The position numbers and the translations under genes are program-made. The notes beneath the pieces were generated by a model. The model worked only from the letters and a program-made list of their open reading frames with translations, made no database searches and was not told the origin of the DNA. A stretch of DNA of 64,000 nucleotides, taken from positions 21,539,801 through 21,603,800 of the forward strand of contig JAWZYU010000019.1 of NCBI GenBank assembly GCA_038380435.1, written 5' to 3'. Origin of the DNA: Ryuthela nishihirai (taxonomy: Eukaryota; Arthropoda; Arachnida; Araneae; Heptathelidae). How positions within the stretch are numbered: the stretch's first letter is position 1; every line of letters begins with the position of its first letter. Below, in pieces: positions 54,055 to 64,000 of the stretch.

Positions 54055-54639
54055 TGTTACAAAAGTGTAAATAAAAACACAAATATAAAATAAATTCAAC
54101 TAATACCAATCCTTATCTTCATCAGTATGAAACTAAACCATCAAAAGAATATTTCGTATGATTCACCAATACTTCAAACTGTCGCATTTACTTACAGTCT
54201 CCACTCAAAGTATAAAGGAAAACTTTTTATAGCATTCAACAGGTGACACAATCATCTTTGCGAATAAACCTGTAAATTACCAAGATTAACCTTACCAATC
54301 CTTTTTACATATTAAGATGAACACGCATTAAACAATTAGCTCTTCCACTGAGAAGTTGAAACCAGCTCTGCTTGCTCGAGTAGCATATTGTCTCTTCAGT
54401 TTAATCTTCAAGTCTCGTGGACAACTTTCACAAGATTAACTTAATACTAATTCGCTAAACGAAATATGAATATACACATTCAACCACTACCGACAACGTT
54501 TTCAATAAACATCGTTATTGTTCAAGTTTTTATTATTCCAATCGGCTAGTGACGTACTTCTGACGCTGAAACACACGCGAGCCTCAATGGCACATCAATC
54601 ATAGTTTCATTGTAGGACGTTCATCTGTCTGTCGTAACA
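54055..54639 (-). mobile_element. probable solo LTR of a Gypsy-like retrotransposon
   Basis: On the minus strand it starts TGTTACGACAGACAGATGAA and ends TTACACTTTTGTAACA, so the termini are TGTTAC...GTAACA. Length is 585 bp. A TATA-like GCTATAAAAAG occurs near 54225 on the minus strand. No gag/pol, primer-binding site or partner LTR is found, and no 5-bp target duplication is clear. The call rests on the termini and on the partial relative at 35745. Confidence 0.5.
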
Positions 54640-54948
54640 ATGCTAATGATGTTAAATACATATTACTAGCAGATCTACAAAGCTTCCTCGGGTGTAAAGA
54701 CTATCTGAAATACACTATACTACCAAAACTAACCTAACAATTCGATTAGCTCAGGTATGTTGAGAGGGTACGTTCGAGTGAGACTTATGTATCATTTTTA
54801 TAGTAGCTTAGTATTTGTTAAAACTAATATCCCCTACTCCATTAACCTACACTTAAGTTGTGTTTGGATGTAGAACTATACGGTGCATAAAACTAGTTTT
54901 TATGCACCGTAAGGAGAAACGCCAGAGTACCTGCAACTTACTTTTAGC

Positions 54949-55167
54949 ATGGCTTACTTTCTATACCATTCTGCCGTGTACAAAAATTCTTTACAGAATT
55001 ATTTTTTACCCTATGAAAGACAGCTGCCTTGTAAAGCGAACACGCATGTACTAATGTCGCAATACGTAATAAAATTTCATCAGCGTGAGGAGTCATTGGA
55101 CTATACGTTCGCGCATAAACGGTGGAAGAGACGATTTTTAAAAAACTGTTTACTTCCAAATAATTAG
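54949..55167 (+). CDS. unrecognised 72-codon ORF in the second element
   Basis: ATG start, ends NN*. The C-terminal half (YTFAHKRWKRRFLKN) has a counterpart on the minus strand near 47.78 kb, where the same frame reads FTFADKRWKRRFL. Synonymous-looking differences between the two copies hint at a once-coding sequence. No family is recognised. The 47.78-kb copy is interrupted by stops. Confidence 0.3.
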   Translation: MAYFLYHSAVYKNSLQNYFLPYERQLPCKANTHVLMSQYVIKFHQREESLDYTFAHKRWKRRFLKNCLLPNN

Positions 55168-56429
55168 TTGATTTTTCTTCCGAGGAAGAAATTGTTATCG
55201 ACTGTTACCAAGGATACAGCGACAATGAGTATTAGGAATAAAAGGCTTTAAACCATGTCGCACACCGAATATACGGGAATTAAAACAGTTAGTTTTATTA
55301 GTCATACTTTTACAATCACGATGTCTTTGAAGTGACTTAGTAAAGGAAAATGAGTTAATAAATTGTGAGGTGATTTAAAATTGTAAAGAATTTAACGTAA
55401 AACCACTTTATTGTTCCAAAATCAGTCCTGACTAGGAAAGTGCAGTGCTGAAACACAAATATCTGATGGCAACAACCTTCAACCCGATGGAGACTAATTT
55501 TAATAAGAGAGGCGCAACACTAGGAGGTTTAGGGGCGCGTAATTTCAAAATGGGTTGTCTTCTTCCGAAGGGGTACATTGAAACAAATAACTGATCTGTC
55601 ATGAAGGAGAGATGGAAAACCGAAAACATTGTTTCCATACCGCATCTCCTGTGATGACCTGAAACAAAGTGGGTAGAATTGGGGGTGACAATGCGGTTTT
55701 AGTCAGAATGGCTGTCAAACGTTTCTGAACTTGGAAAAATTTCGAGTCCGAAAACTACGATAAAGAGTGACAGTGGGGTTTCATTTTGTAAGACAGCGCG
55801 CCTGATACTGAAGCAAAGGGAAATCGACAGCACAGGGGATGACGTGATCCAAGATTCATCCGTCAATAAAACGTGGGCCGGGGTGAGGTTCCAAGCGCTT
55901 GTTGCGTGTTCTAAAGCGGGTCTTTTGTGTCACCCCTACAGGTCACCAGACCACATTACCCCACTTAATATTTTTCATAATTACGAATAATTTGTTTTTT
56001 AAACAAAGATTTTTTCGCCGTTTTCCTTTTATTAATTTTTTTACCCAATAGCATTTTTTAATTTTCTGCGGAACAGTCTTTTAAAACAGTTTCTGCGGGA
56101 TAGTCCTTAAAAGAAGGGCAAACTGTTAATGAGGGGGATGGAACTTTAGATAAGAGTTTTAATTAATGAAGGGATGGGATTAATGAAAGGAAGGGATGAG
56201 GATTAATTAATGAAAGGATCCAAATGAATGGTGAATCCATCAGTAAATCGTGGCCCCCTTGTGATCCCCCGTTTGGAATAATATTTTTTAATTTCGCAGG
56301 ACTTTTCAGATTGTAAAACCATTTGTCAGTAAAACGTGATCCAGGGTGAGATACCGAACGCTTGTTGCGAAATGCACGTCACAGTACTTAATGAAGGTCG
56401 AATTCACAAAATATGGGTAATTATTTTCA

Positions 56430-57130
56430 AGAATTGCATCAGCCATTCTGAGAGGGGATGATCTGAACGTTGCCACCTAAAGTTTAGTTGGACTTGGAAA
56501 ATTTCAGATGAGGATAGGAACCATGGGACTTATTTGGGAGTTTGTGATCGATGATGGGGGGAGTTGAATAAAGGGGGTGCGGAACTTTTGATAAGGGTGA
56601 GTCAAAAATTGGGAATAATTTCAGTTAAAATCTTGCTAAAGTATACACTAGATGGCACCACCAACAATCTTTTTCAGGTGTTAGGAAATTCAGGGGAGCT
56701 TAAAAAATACAGGTGGATCAACCAGGGGGTCTTTAAAGAGTGGGCTTAAAAATATAGGTCAACCAGGTGATCTTTAAAGAGGGGGTTAAAAATACAGGTG
56801 GGTCAACCAGGGGGTCTTTAAAGAAGGTGAGTCGAGATTGAAAAATTACGACTAAAATAGTACTCATGATATACACTAGATGGCGCCAGTGGTTTTTAAT
56901 AAAGGGGCAGAACTTTTGATAAGGGATTTTTTAATGAGGGGTGCGTATTAATAAAGGGGGACATAAATTTTGATAAGGGGACAGAACTTTTGATAAGCTT
57001 TTTTTTTAATGAGGGGGAGTCAAAAATTGGAAAAATTACGACTAAAATTGAGGGCTTTTCTTAATATAATACTCATCATATACACTAGATGGCGCCACGG
57101 GTTTTTAATAAAAGGGAATTAATTATGAAA
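56430..57130 (+). repeat. G-rich tandem array with TAGATGGCGCC motifs
   Basis: Units with TTTTTAATGAGGGGG, AAAAATTACGACTAAAAT and TACACTAGATGGCGCCA. The motif lies at 56646-56659 (one mismatch, GGCACC), 56874-56888 and 57083-57097. A shorter internal repeat (AGGTGGATCAACCAGGGGGT CTTTAAAGA) occurs three times at 56705-56830. Confidence 0.8.
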
Positions 57131-57284
57131 TATGAATTAATTATTAATTATGAATATTAATAAGGGGGTGTGACCGGTAATGTTATAGGGGGAAAGCACT
57201 GTGCAAAGGGGGTTCGCTATTCTGCGACCTTACTACTACCTTATATCGAATTTGGTGGTCTTACTGTTTAAAAGCATTTAGAGT

Positions 57285-57690
57285 CCAACACTCTTACATT
57301 GCTGTAGGTTATGATGAAAGGAAGGTGTATACCGCATTTTATGGTCCTAGCTCTTACAGCTTAGAATCTGTTCTTACCCCCTTTTTGTGGGTGGAGCAAT
57401 AAATATTTGGAGTTCCAACACCCTTACACTGTTCTACGTTACGACGAGAGGAAGGTGTATACCGCATTTCATGGTCCTAGTTCTTAGAACTTAGAATCTG
57501 TTCTTACCCGTTTTTTGTGGGTGGAGCAATAAATATTTGGAGTCCAACACCCTTACACTGCTCTACGTTACGATGAGAGGAAGTCGTAAACCGCATTTGG
57601 TGGTCCCAGATTATTTTCCGTTTAAAATCAGTTGTTACCGCTTTTTGTGGAGGTGGGGGGGGGGGGGGAGCAATAAATCTTTGGGGGTTC
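57285..57690 (+). repeat. repeat D, three tandem ~126-bp units
   Basis: Unit: AGTCCAACACCCTTACACTG, TACGTTACGATGAGAGGAAG, ACCGCATTTCATGGTCCTAG, TTAGAATCTGTTCTTACC, TGTGGGTGGAGCAATAAATA. Starts at about 57290, 57413 and 57538. Single diverged units occur at 11815 and 30795, so the unit also moves or is old. The last unit ends in a 14-nt G-run. Confidence 0.9.
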
Positions 57691-57926
57691 AAAGCATCCT
57701 TATTAATATTTATTATTTATTTATTATTCCTATATTGAAAATTTAAAATTAACTACTAAATTTATAAATAAGGAGCAAACGGTCCAATTTTAAAAAATTG
57801 TAATTTAATTTAAAACACACTGATTATCACTTTCTTCGTTTCTTATCAACACATTCTATCACCAGACTTTCTAATTTCTGTCATAAATACTGTTGCAATA
57901 TATTTTCAAGTTTGCCATTTCTACAA

Positions 57927-58610
57927 TTAGCGCCCTCTAATGATTATAAATTAAGGTTTTTTGGAGGATTTGAAAACTATTAATCATCAATTTCATTAGT
58001 ACGTATTCAACTCAAAAAGAATTTTTCATCAATCTCTCAAAATAAAAAATTGCATTTCCCATCCGCTCTGTGGGTGAAAGGACAAATTGTTGCTCCTAAC
58101 GTAAACCCCTCGATCATCACATTCCACCTTAAAATACCAAATTTCTAGCCTAAACAGTTTGCAATATTCGTTAAGCTTTTCACATTTTAACACTTTTCCG
58201 TCGTCAGAGGGTGCAATTAACGCTTTTGAGACATTCGAATGGTGTGAATCATAAAAGTTTATCAATACCTATCCAACCAAAAAACATTTTTTTTCAATTT
58301 ATCTATCGAAACAAACAATTATCTCTTAAAGTAAAAAATTTCGTTTTCCAGAGTAAAGGTAGAAATCATTATTGTGCAAAATTAATGACATTCACCTTGA
58401 ACAATCAAAATTTTTTTAACTTCCAACCTAAAAACATCGCTTGTAATATTAGTTTGAAAGTTTCTACTTTTTTCACCATTAGAGGACGTAATTATAGTTA
58501 AAGGAAGGTTCCGAAAGTGCGAAAGGTAATATTTCATCAATACCTATGCAACCCAAAAAGAATTTTAATTTATCTCTAAAAACGAAAAAGTTCGATGTCG
58601 ACAGACAGAC
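57927..58610 (+). repeat. ~278-bp tandem repeat, 2.4 degenerate units
   Basis: Unit starts near 57927, 58206 and 58483. Shared blocks are CATCAATACCTAT(C/G)CAACC(A/C)AAAAA, ATTTATCTCT(A/T)AAA, and (A/G)AGG(G/A)(T/C)G(C/T)AATTA. The last partial unit ends in GACAGACAGACAGACGGCAA. Identity is low enough that this is an old array. Confidence 0.65.
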
Positions 58611-58664
58611 AGACGGCAAAGTGAAAACATTAGTTCGTTTTATCCTGAAAACGAGCTAAATAGG

Positions 58665-58930
58665 TGATCGCAGTTCTTGTGATAACTACAGGGATATCAG
58701 CCTACTTTCTATTCAGGTAAAGTACTTTGAATGATTGTGCTTATTAGAATTACTGCACGATAAACAATGTGGATTCAGATATATAGATCAGATTATTTTC
58801 ACTTAGGCAATTTCTTGAAAAATGTTTAGAGTTTCAGAAACCTTTGGTTACAAGCTTTGTAGATTTCAAAACGGCTTTGGGATATGTGCATCGTCATAAT
58901 TTATGGTTGATTGTGAGATCATATGACATA
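58665..58930 (+). pseudogene. RTE-like LINE reverse-transcriptase fragment
   Basis: GATCGCAGTTCTTGTGATAA then CTACAGGGATATCAGCC matches the RT region of the LINE at 1.8-5.2 kb (minus strand near 3118). It continues to TGTGAGATCATATGACATAG. Translation includes QFLEKCLEFQKPLVTSFVDF. It ends where CAGTGATGGTGAACTTATGG, a hAT-like left end, begins. Confidence 0.85.
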
Positions 58931-59242
58931 GAACAGTGATGGTGAACTTATGGCAAGCAGGACCATTTTTGTTGGCACACCACTAAGAGGTGAAAAATAA
59001 TGCGTGACTGTGGCTAGTGTAAAGAATTACACACAACTGTGCTCTCGTCAAATATAGTTGAGAGATTTAGAGCGTATATTTTGCAATGCATAATCTGATT
59101 ATACATTGAATTTATTTATTTAATTATTCAACATTACAGATATTTGAGAAGTCCTTATACAGGTTTTCTCATCATACATTTTTTTTAAATAATTAACTAT
59201 AATACTTTTTTAGTTAATTTTCATTTTACTCTTTTTGTTTTT

Positions 59243-60300
59243 ATTTATTTATTTATTTATTAGATTCTGTTCCATAAACCTGTAGAGATTAGAAATTTAA
59301 ATAAAATTTTATAAATTTTAATTTTAGAATCAAAAATTTTTCTGGTTCAAAAATAAATCAGTTCTAATCTCCTGAAACCCATGTTCCTCTGGTGATTTAA
59401 AGAATTTTTTCCTTTGAGTTGGGCTGTTTATACAGTTAAGTAAAATACGATGAATTGTTTTGGGTATGTTACAGTTTTTGCAGTTTGGAGAGTTTGAAAG
59501 TTTAAGATAAAATTTTGTTTGATTTAGTATTGCTGTATTTGTTCTAATCTATAGAGGATACTTAATTGTCTTCTTGTAAACGGTAGATTTAGAATATAAT
59601 TAATATTTTTTTTTGGAAGAACGTATCTAAAGTTGTTATTTTTTAATGATGCTTCAATTTGAAAGAATTTCTCGGTCAATTTAAATTCTTCTTTTTTTAT
59701 AGTGTTATAAGCCGTCCCGTGGCCGAGTGGTTAGCACGCTTGGCTACTGATCTAAGGGACCTGGGTTCGAGCCCCGGATTAGGCATGGATGTGTGTGTCG
59801 TTTTTCTGCTGAGGTCCTGCCATTCTCTTAGACCTTCTACTATGGCAACTGACAGGCTCCTGTCAGACCTCTGTGGCAAGCAGCTGCTTGAGGGGGTATT
59901 TATGTTTTTTTATTTTATTTTATAGTGTTATAAAAATTGAAGCAGTTGCTAATTTTGTTACGTTTATGAGCATTTTTTGCTAATCCATCAACAAATTCAT
60001 TTTCAATGATCCCTATATGACTAGGGATCCATTGAATTGTAATTTGATTATTTTTGAATTGTTTGTTAAATTTATTAAGTGTTAATAGTTTGTAAATGTA
60101 TACATTTTAGTCTGATTGGTATAATTCTTGTTGTAATGTTTGTATGGCTCCTTTGGAGTCCACAAAAACTGCAATTTTACAATTATTTAAGTTATTTAAA
60201 ATCCAATTAAATGCTTCTATCGTTGCTATTAATTCTGCATGTATTATTGAAGTATTTTGAGGTAATTTGAAAACTGTAATACATTGCAAAATATACGCTC
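59243..60300 (-). pseudogene. LINE 3' region with an RNase H domain, split by a SINE-B
   Basis: The minus strand encodes SIIHAELIATIEAFNWILNN, then KIAVFVDSKGAIQTLQQEL, IQWIPSHIGIIENEFVDGLA and LPFTRRQLSILYRL. The AEL..I.EA, DSK.AI and W(I)PSH.GI..NE.VD..AK motifs are those of the RNase H domain found C-terminal to the RT in I/R1/Jockey-group LINEs. Stops and frameshifts are present. The end is an AATA-repeat tail at 59243-59262. Confidence 0.8.
59711..59917 (+). mobile_element. SINE-B copy with perfect 16-bp target-site duplication
   Basis: Full copy from GCCGTCCCGTGGCCGAGTGG to its TTTATTTTATT tail, flanked by TTTTATAGTGTTATAA at 59695-59710 and 59918-59933. It lies inside the LINE RNase H relic, so it is younger. 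The body lacks 6 bp (ATATAA) of the consensus. Confidence 0.96.
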
Positions 60301-60401
60301 TAAATCTATCAACTCTTAATTGATTGCTGAGCTATTTTACTTTCTCAGCCAATGAAAACTAACTTCGTTCTGATCACTGCCGTGTGGCCTCGGTAATGTT
60401 T

Positions 60402-60426
60402 TTGTTGTTGTTGTTGTTGTTGTTGT
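60402..60426 (+). repeat. (GTT)n microsatellite
   Basis: About eight GTT units. Confidence 0.95.
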
Positions 60427-60544
60427 CTAATGGTGGAATCTAAAGTTTAGTATTATCTGACTTTATATTTAAATCCGTGGTATTTTGTATCATTTTATTT
60501 GAAATGTATAATAAATGGATATGTAATTTTAAATAAATAATAAA

Positions 60545-60720
60545 TACCCACTCAAGAAGCTGTTTGCCACAGAGGTTTGATAGGAACCTTTCAGTTTGTA
60601 TGCCATACTAATTCTGTGAGGATGACAGGACCTCAGCAGAAAAACGACACATACATCCATGCCATACCCGGGGCTCGAATCCTGGTCCCTTTGATCATTA
60701 GCCAAGAGCGCTAACCACTC
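60545..60720 (-). mobile_element. SINE-B copy, diverged
   Basis: AATACCCACTCAAGAAGCTG at the 3' side, box B (GGATTCGAGCCCCGG on the minus strand) and box A cut at GAGTGGTTAGCG. More substitutions than most copies. Confidence 0.88.
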
Positions 60721-60878
60721 TTATTAAACTTTAGTCGGCCACGAACTTCGAATAAATTACGTTTTAAAGTATGTTTTGTAACGTTGAGCTAGAAAATGTT
60801 CTCTTATTTCTGTAATTTTAGCACGAGAACTCCTAAAGGTTCCCCATTCCTAGCATAGAACATTACTTAACATAATTA

Positions 60879-62198
60879 CAGGGGTTTATCAAAATAATGG
60901 AAACATGTACTGTTTGTGGAGAACATTTTATTAATTAGCTGTAGGCTTACCTCGGACGTTCAGAACAGACACAATTCATGTGGAATAGACTTGTACAAGT
61001 CATGCACATAATGGAATGTGGGACCATTCTCCCAAATGTGCCAGTGATGTTGGAGGTGGAAAGTGTGATCTGACCTTGCCTCCAGATATTACCACAAATG
61101 TTCAATAATATTAAGATTTGGAGATTGAGGTGGCCAGGGTAGCTGTTGCACCTCATCCTCACGCTCTGCAAACCACAACTTGACACGTTTCGCACAATGT
61201 ACGGTTACTGCACCCACAGCCAACTTAGCACATGGACCTGATGATAAGAGGGCCGAGGTCCACTTTACAAAGAGGTCCAGGGAATGATGAGTTTTGTTTG
61301 AAGAAGAAGCACAATGCACGGTGCATTATCCGCTTGAAACCAGGGACGGTCATTAGGGAACAATACCCGCAACATTGGGTGCAGATGGTCTCCGAGAATG
61401 GATTCGTGCGTTGCCGATGTGACACGACCCTGCAGAATAACTAATGGCCCTAAGGAATGTCATGATATGGCACCTCACAACATCAGGGATCCATCTCCAT
61501 GCTTAACAGTGGGGGTGGTACCCTTCTGCAGGTTTTCGACAGACATACACTCTCCCAGTGGTGGCAAACAATGTAACCTGATTCATTTTGACCAGACGAC
61601 ATATTGCCAGTCTTTAGCATCCCAGTTTTTATGTGTTTTGCACCATCTTACACGTTTTGTGGCATTGATGTTGGTTATCAGAGGTTTGTGGATTGCAGCA
61701 CGACCATAATAAGGTCCCGATGAACTGTTATGATGGAAACGGGATCATTCCGACTTGTGTTCATCTCTGATGCTATTTACGGTGCCGTGGTCTTGGGCTT
61801 CCATTGTAGAATCCGTGCCAACATTCTGACAATTTCGAATGGCGTCCACAATTTGCACGTTTGGAGGCAACGCCCTGTCCTTTTTGATAGGTAGTCATAA
61901 TCTTTGATACAGTCCTCATGTTACACCTACTACTTCCACCGTTTTGGTTACTGAACCTCCTGCAAAATGCCACCAATGATAATGTCTTTTTGGAGGCAAC
62001 TGAGATCTGACATTGTCGACAATTACACCACAACAACTGTTTCATATGCACCTGTGGCCCTGCTACGTGATAGCCGACATCGTACTTCTCCACTTCATAT
62101 ACCTCACATAGTGGATGACGTCGTCCTTTGATATGCATACGGAGCATTGCGTGTACTCCAGTCACCGTCGGTGTTCCCATTATTTTGATAAACCCCTG
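60879..62198 (-). mobile_element. Tc1/mariner-type transposon, full length but dead
   Basis: Inverted ends CAGGGGTTTATCAAAATAAT followed by GG(G)AA, flanked by TA on both sides (60877-60878, 62199-62200). The length of 1320 bp suits a complete Tc1-like element. The transposase lies on the minus strand and is broken. The precise termini and TA flanks show a proper transposition event. Confidence 0.92.
61000..62180 (-). pseudogene. Tc1-like transposase pseudogene
   Basis: N-terminal side (62180-61773): NMRTVSKIMTTYQKGQGVAS then KRANCGRHSKLSE, the HTH-to-GRPR-like (here CGRHSKL) segment of Tc1 transposases. C-terminal side (61319-61089): REDEVQQLPWPPQSPNLNII then EHLW, the PW(P)AQSPDLNPIE.LW signature around the second catalytic aspartate, here changed to N. 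The central part with the first catalytic aspartate is in broken frames. The lost aspartate and frameshifts make it non-functional. Confidence 0.85.
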
Positions 62199-62204
62199 TA
62201 CTTA

Positions 62205-62985
62205 GTAGTAGTTAACATAATTATGTTAGTAGACAAATTAAACGTCATGTGTAAAAGTACAGAATAAAAATACAAGAAAAGAAATGGTATTTTCCATTAT
62301 TTACGAATGTCATCGATGTTTCTGTTTATAATACCTATGCGTTGTACGTCGCATGAAAAAAAGTCCCTTCCTTGACGTCAAACAGATAATTGCAAGAGAA
62401 TATTCGAGAAAGGGTTCTTCTTGTGATTCTAATAATGCAGATAGGCCATCGAATACTCTTTCCCATAATCATATACCTGCATCAAATAGAACTGATCCGG
62501 GGCATAACACTGAAAGAACTACTGAAAGAAAGCAGCGAAGGTGTGCGGTTTGAAAAACAATAGCTCAGAAAAAATGTCTACTTTACGATGTTGGCATGCA
62601 TATTAATCGTTTTGCGAAACATCATAATATGTCATATCTTTAAATATATACTTTGATTTCCCTTTTGTATGTTTATTACAAAAAAAGGGTTTATGCTTTC
62701 CATAAGTTGACTTTTTATCTCATATTTCAATTTATACATTTATAATGTCGCAAGGCCCATTGTTCCCAATTGGGAACAAAACTTGAAATTAAAAAAAAAC
62801 AACTAATTTTTTTTTCGAAAAACGTTAAAAATCATTCTTAATACCTTGGAATCTATTAAAAACAATGCTTGCTCTTAAACAAATGATCACAAATGGGCTA
62901 AACTTGTGCGAATTTCAGTTTTTTTCACCAATTTTTTTTTTTAATTTCTGAAATGGAGGGGAAAAATATAATTCCTCTACCACAG
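62205..62985. other. AT-rich stretch with nothing recognised
   Basis: No gene, SINE or terminal repeat identified. Confidence 0.4.
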
Positions 62986-62989
62986 CTAT

Positions 62990-63750
62990 GGCTCGACCCT
63001 CAGAGCTATGACACGACGCCACCCTCCACCCCCTATGTCAGGTTCCTTCTGTCCCCCATGGCACGATCCTCCCTTCCTATGGCTATCATGGATATCTGTA
63101 TCTGGCTATGTCACGATACTTCCTTCCCCCAAGTATGTCATGACTTCTCCTTTCCCCTACTTATGTCACAACTCTCCCCCTCCACCTATGTCACAATCCT
63201 CCCTATGGTTTTCGCAACCATCCTTACCCCAGCTATGTCACAATCCTCTGTTACCCCAAAAATGTCACAACCCTCCCTTCCTATGGCTGTCACGACTCTC
63301 CCTAATTGGCTATGTCACGATCCTCCCTTCCCCCAGGTATGTCATGACCTGTTTCTTTTCCCTACCTATGTCATGAATTTTTCTTTTCCCTACCTATGTC
63401 ACAACTCTCCCCCTCCACCTATGTCACAACCACCCTATGGTTTTCGCAACCCTCCTTACCCCAGCTATGTCACAATCCTCTGTTACCCCAAAAATGTCAC
63501 AACCCTCCCTTCCAATGGCTGTCACGACTCTCCCTAACTAGCTACGTCACGATCCTCCACTCCCCCAGATATGTCATGACATTCCTTTACCCTTACTTAT
63601 GTCATGACTCTCCCCCTCCAACTATGTCACAACCTCCCTATGGTTTTCGCAACACCTCCTTACCACAGTTATGTCACAATCCTCTGTTACCCAAAAATGC
63701 CACAACCCTCCCTTCTTATGGCTGTCACGACTCTCCAAACTGGCTATGTT
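62990..63750. repeat. CT-rich minisatellite with ~23-bp subunits and a 204-231 bp higher-order period
   Basis: Subunits are variants of TATGTCACAACTCTCCCCCT CCACC. The landmark CTATGGTTTTCGCAAC appears near 63203, 63434 and 63638. All three forward frames stay open over long stretches (up to 194 codons) and give PSPRYVMT/LCHNSPPPPMSQ-like repeats. This is a composition effect. Confidence 0.92.
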
Positions 63751-63754
63751 AATG

Positions 63755-64000
63755 CCAACATACCTTAATGCCTAATGCAGATCTGACAAGCTTTCAATAT
63801 TGAACTTCGATAATAATTAGTGAATAGAAACAGAATTGTAAGAGGAAATATTAAAAAAAGTATGATATAAAATGACATTTATAAACCCGAAGCACTAATT
63901 TAATGATGTCTACTTTTTTTTACGATAGATTATATCAAGTTGTCGAGTATTTAATTACAATTAACGTTCGTTTGAAATACTCTATATCATTTTTAAACAA
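63755..64000. other. AT-rich end of the window, nothing recognised
   Basis: No feature can be supported in the last 245 bp. Confidence 0.4.

Larger units (their letters stand above)
54800..57210 (+). mobile_element. second, decayed relative of the 45.6-49.96 kb element
   Basis: Blocks shared with 47.3-48.1 kb (inverted) and with 49.3-49.96 kb (direct) appear in one order here, which may be the ancestral order. At 54949-55167 is a 72-codon ORF beginning MAYFLYHSAVYKNSLQ and containing TFAHKRWKRRFLKN. A block reading GTCAATAAAACGTGG to GCGCTTGTTGCG recurs at 55854-55910 and 56325-56378. The right end is a G-rich array with TAGATGGCGCC motifs. No histone-like ORF is present. Confidence 0.6.

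Noticed and set aside
55432..55638. 68-codon minus-strand ORF in the second element
   Set aside because: No counterpart is found in the first element and no motif. Length is compatible with chance.
60947..61195. Separate gene in the 82-codon minus-strand ORF
   Set aside because: It overlaps the end of the Tc1-like element and the C-terminal transposase piece in another frame.
62953..63752. Proline/serine-rich ORFs of 118-194 codons
   Set aside because: Three overlapping frames are open together over a CT-rich minisatellite, as expected from composition alone.

Overview
The window looks like repeat-dense, AT-rich eukaryotic (animal) nuclear DNA. There are no bacterial-style operons and no long continuous host genes. 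Instead it holds tRNA-derived SINEs, decayed LINEs, Tc1/mariner, pogo/Tigger and hAT-like DNA transposons, palindromic MITEs and several minisatellites. An arthropod (chelicerate or crustacean) is my best guess from the element mix (RTE-type and RNase H-bearing LINEs, Tc1/mariner, an arthropod-like TCATTC initiator). That is inference, and I cannot name the species.

Two SINE families make up most of the recognisable sequence. SINE-A is about 380 bp. It has a tRNA-Thr(CGT)-like head, a body carrying conserved ACGTTAA and CACGTTAAAGAACA blocks, and a 3' end AAAACAACCCAA. There are about 20 copies or fragments, several with clear target-site duplications. SINE-B is about 200 bp. It has a Ser/Leu-type tRNA head, a conserved CAAGCAGCTGCTTGAGGGGGTATTTA end and a TTTA-rich tail, in about 15 copies. 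One SINE-B copy at 23.06-23.81 kb contains a 41-bp minisatellite made from its own sequence. Smaller tRNA-derived families lie at 7.4-9.5 kb and 12.2-12.5 kb.

Layout: 0-6 kb holds a minus-strand RTE-like LINE (endonuclease plus reverse transcriptase, broken) ending in an ATC repeat. 6-14 kb holds LINE reverse-transcriptase and ORF1 relics, local duplications and a hAT MITE. 14.4-15.5 kb is a long imperfect palindrome with a SINE in its right arm. 16.2-17.1 kb is a minisatellite. 17-45 kb is SINE-rich with Tigger, mariner and MITE elements and minisatellites at 23, 29, 38 and 42 kb. 45.6-49.96 kb and 54.8-57.2 kb are two relatives of an unfamiliar, tandem-repeat-edged element. 58-63.8 kb holds LINE fragments, a Tc1-like element with intact ends and a CT-rich minisatellite.

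The most interesting locus is at 46.1-47.0 kb. A 115-codon single-exon ORF follows a TATA box and a TCATTC initiator in ideal register. Its stop codon is followed 36 nt later by GGTTCTTTTCAGAACC, which has the form of the 3' stem-loop of replication-dependent histone mRNAs. The predicted protein can be laid by eye onto the H2B histone fold, but it is acidic and has no basic tail. A divergent minus-strand ORF lies next to it, and the 3' end of that ORF has been tandemly copied. The locus sits between two near-identical inverted repeats of about 170 bp. I read this as a possible histone-like gene carried by a mobile or endogenised element. It needs a search to confirm.
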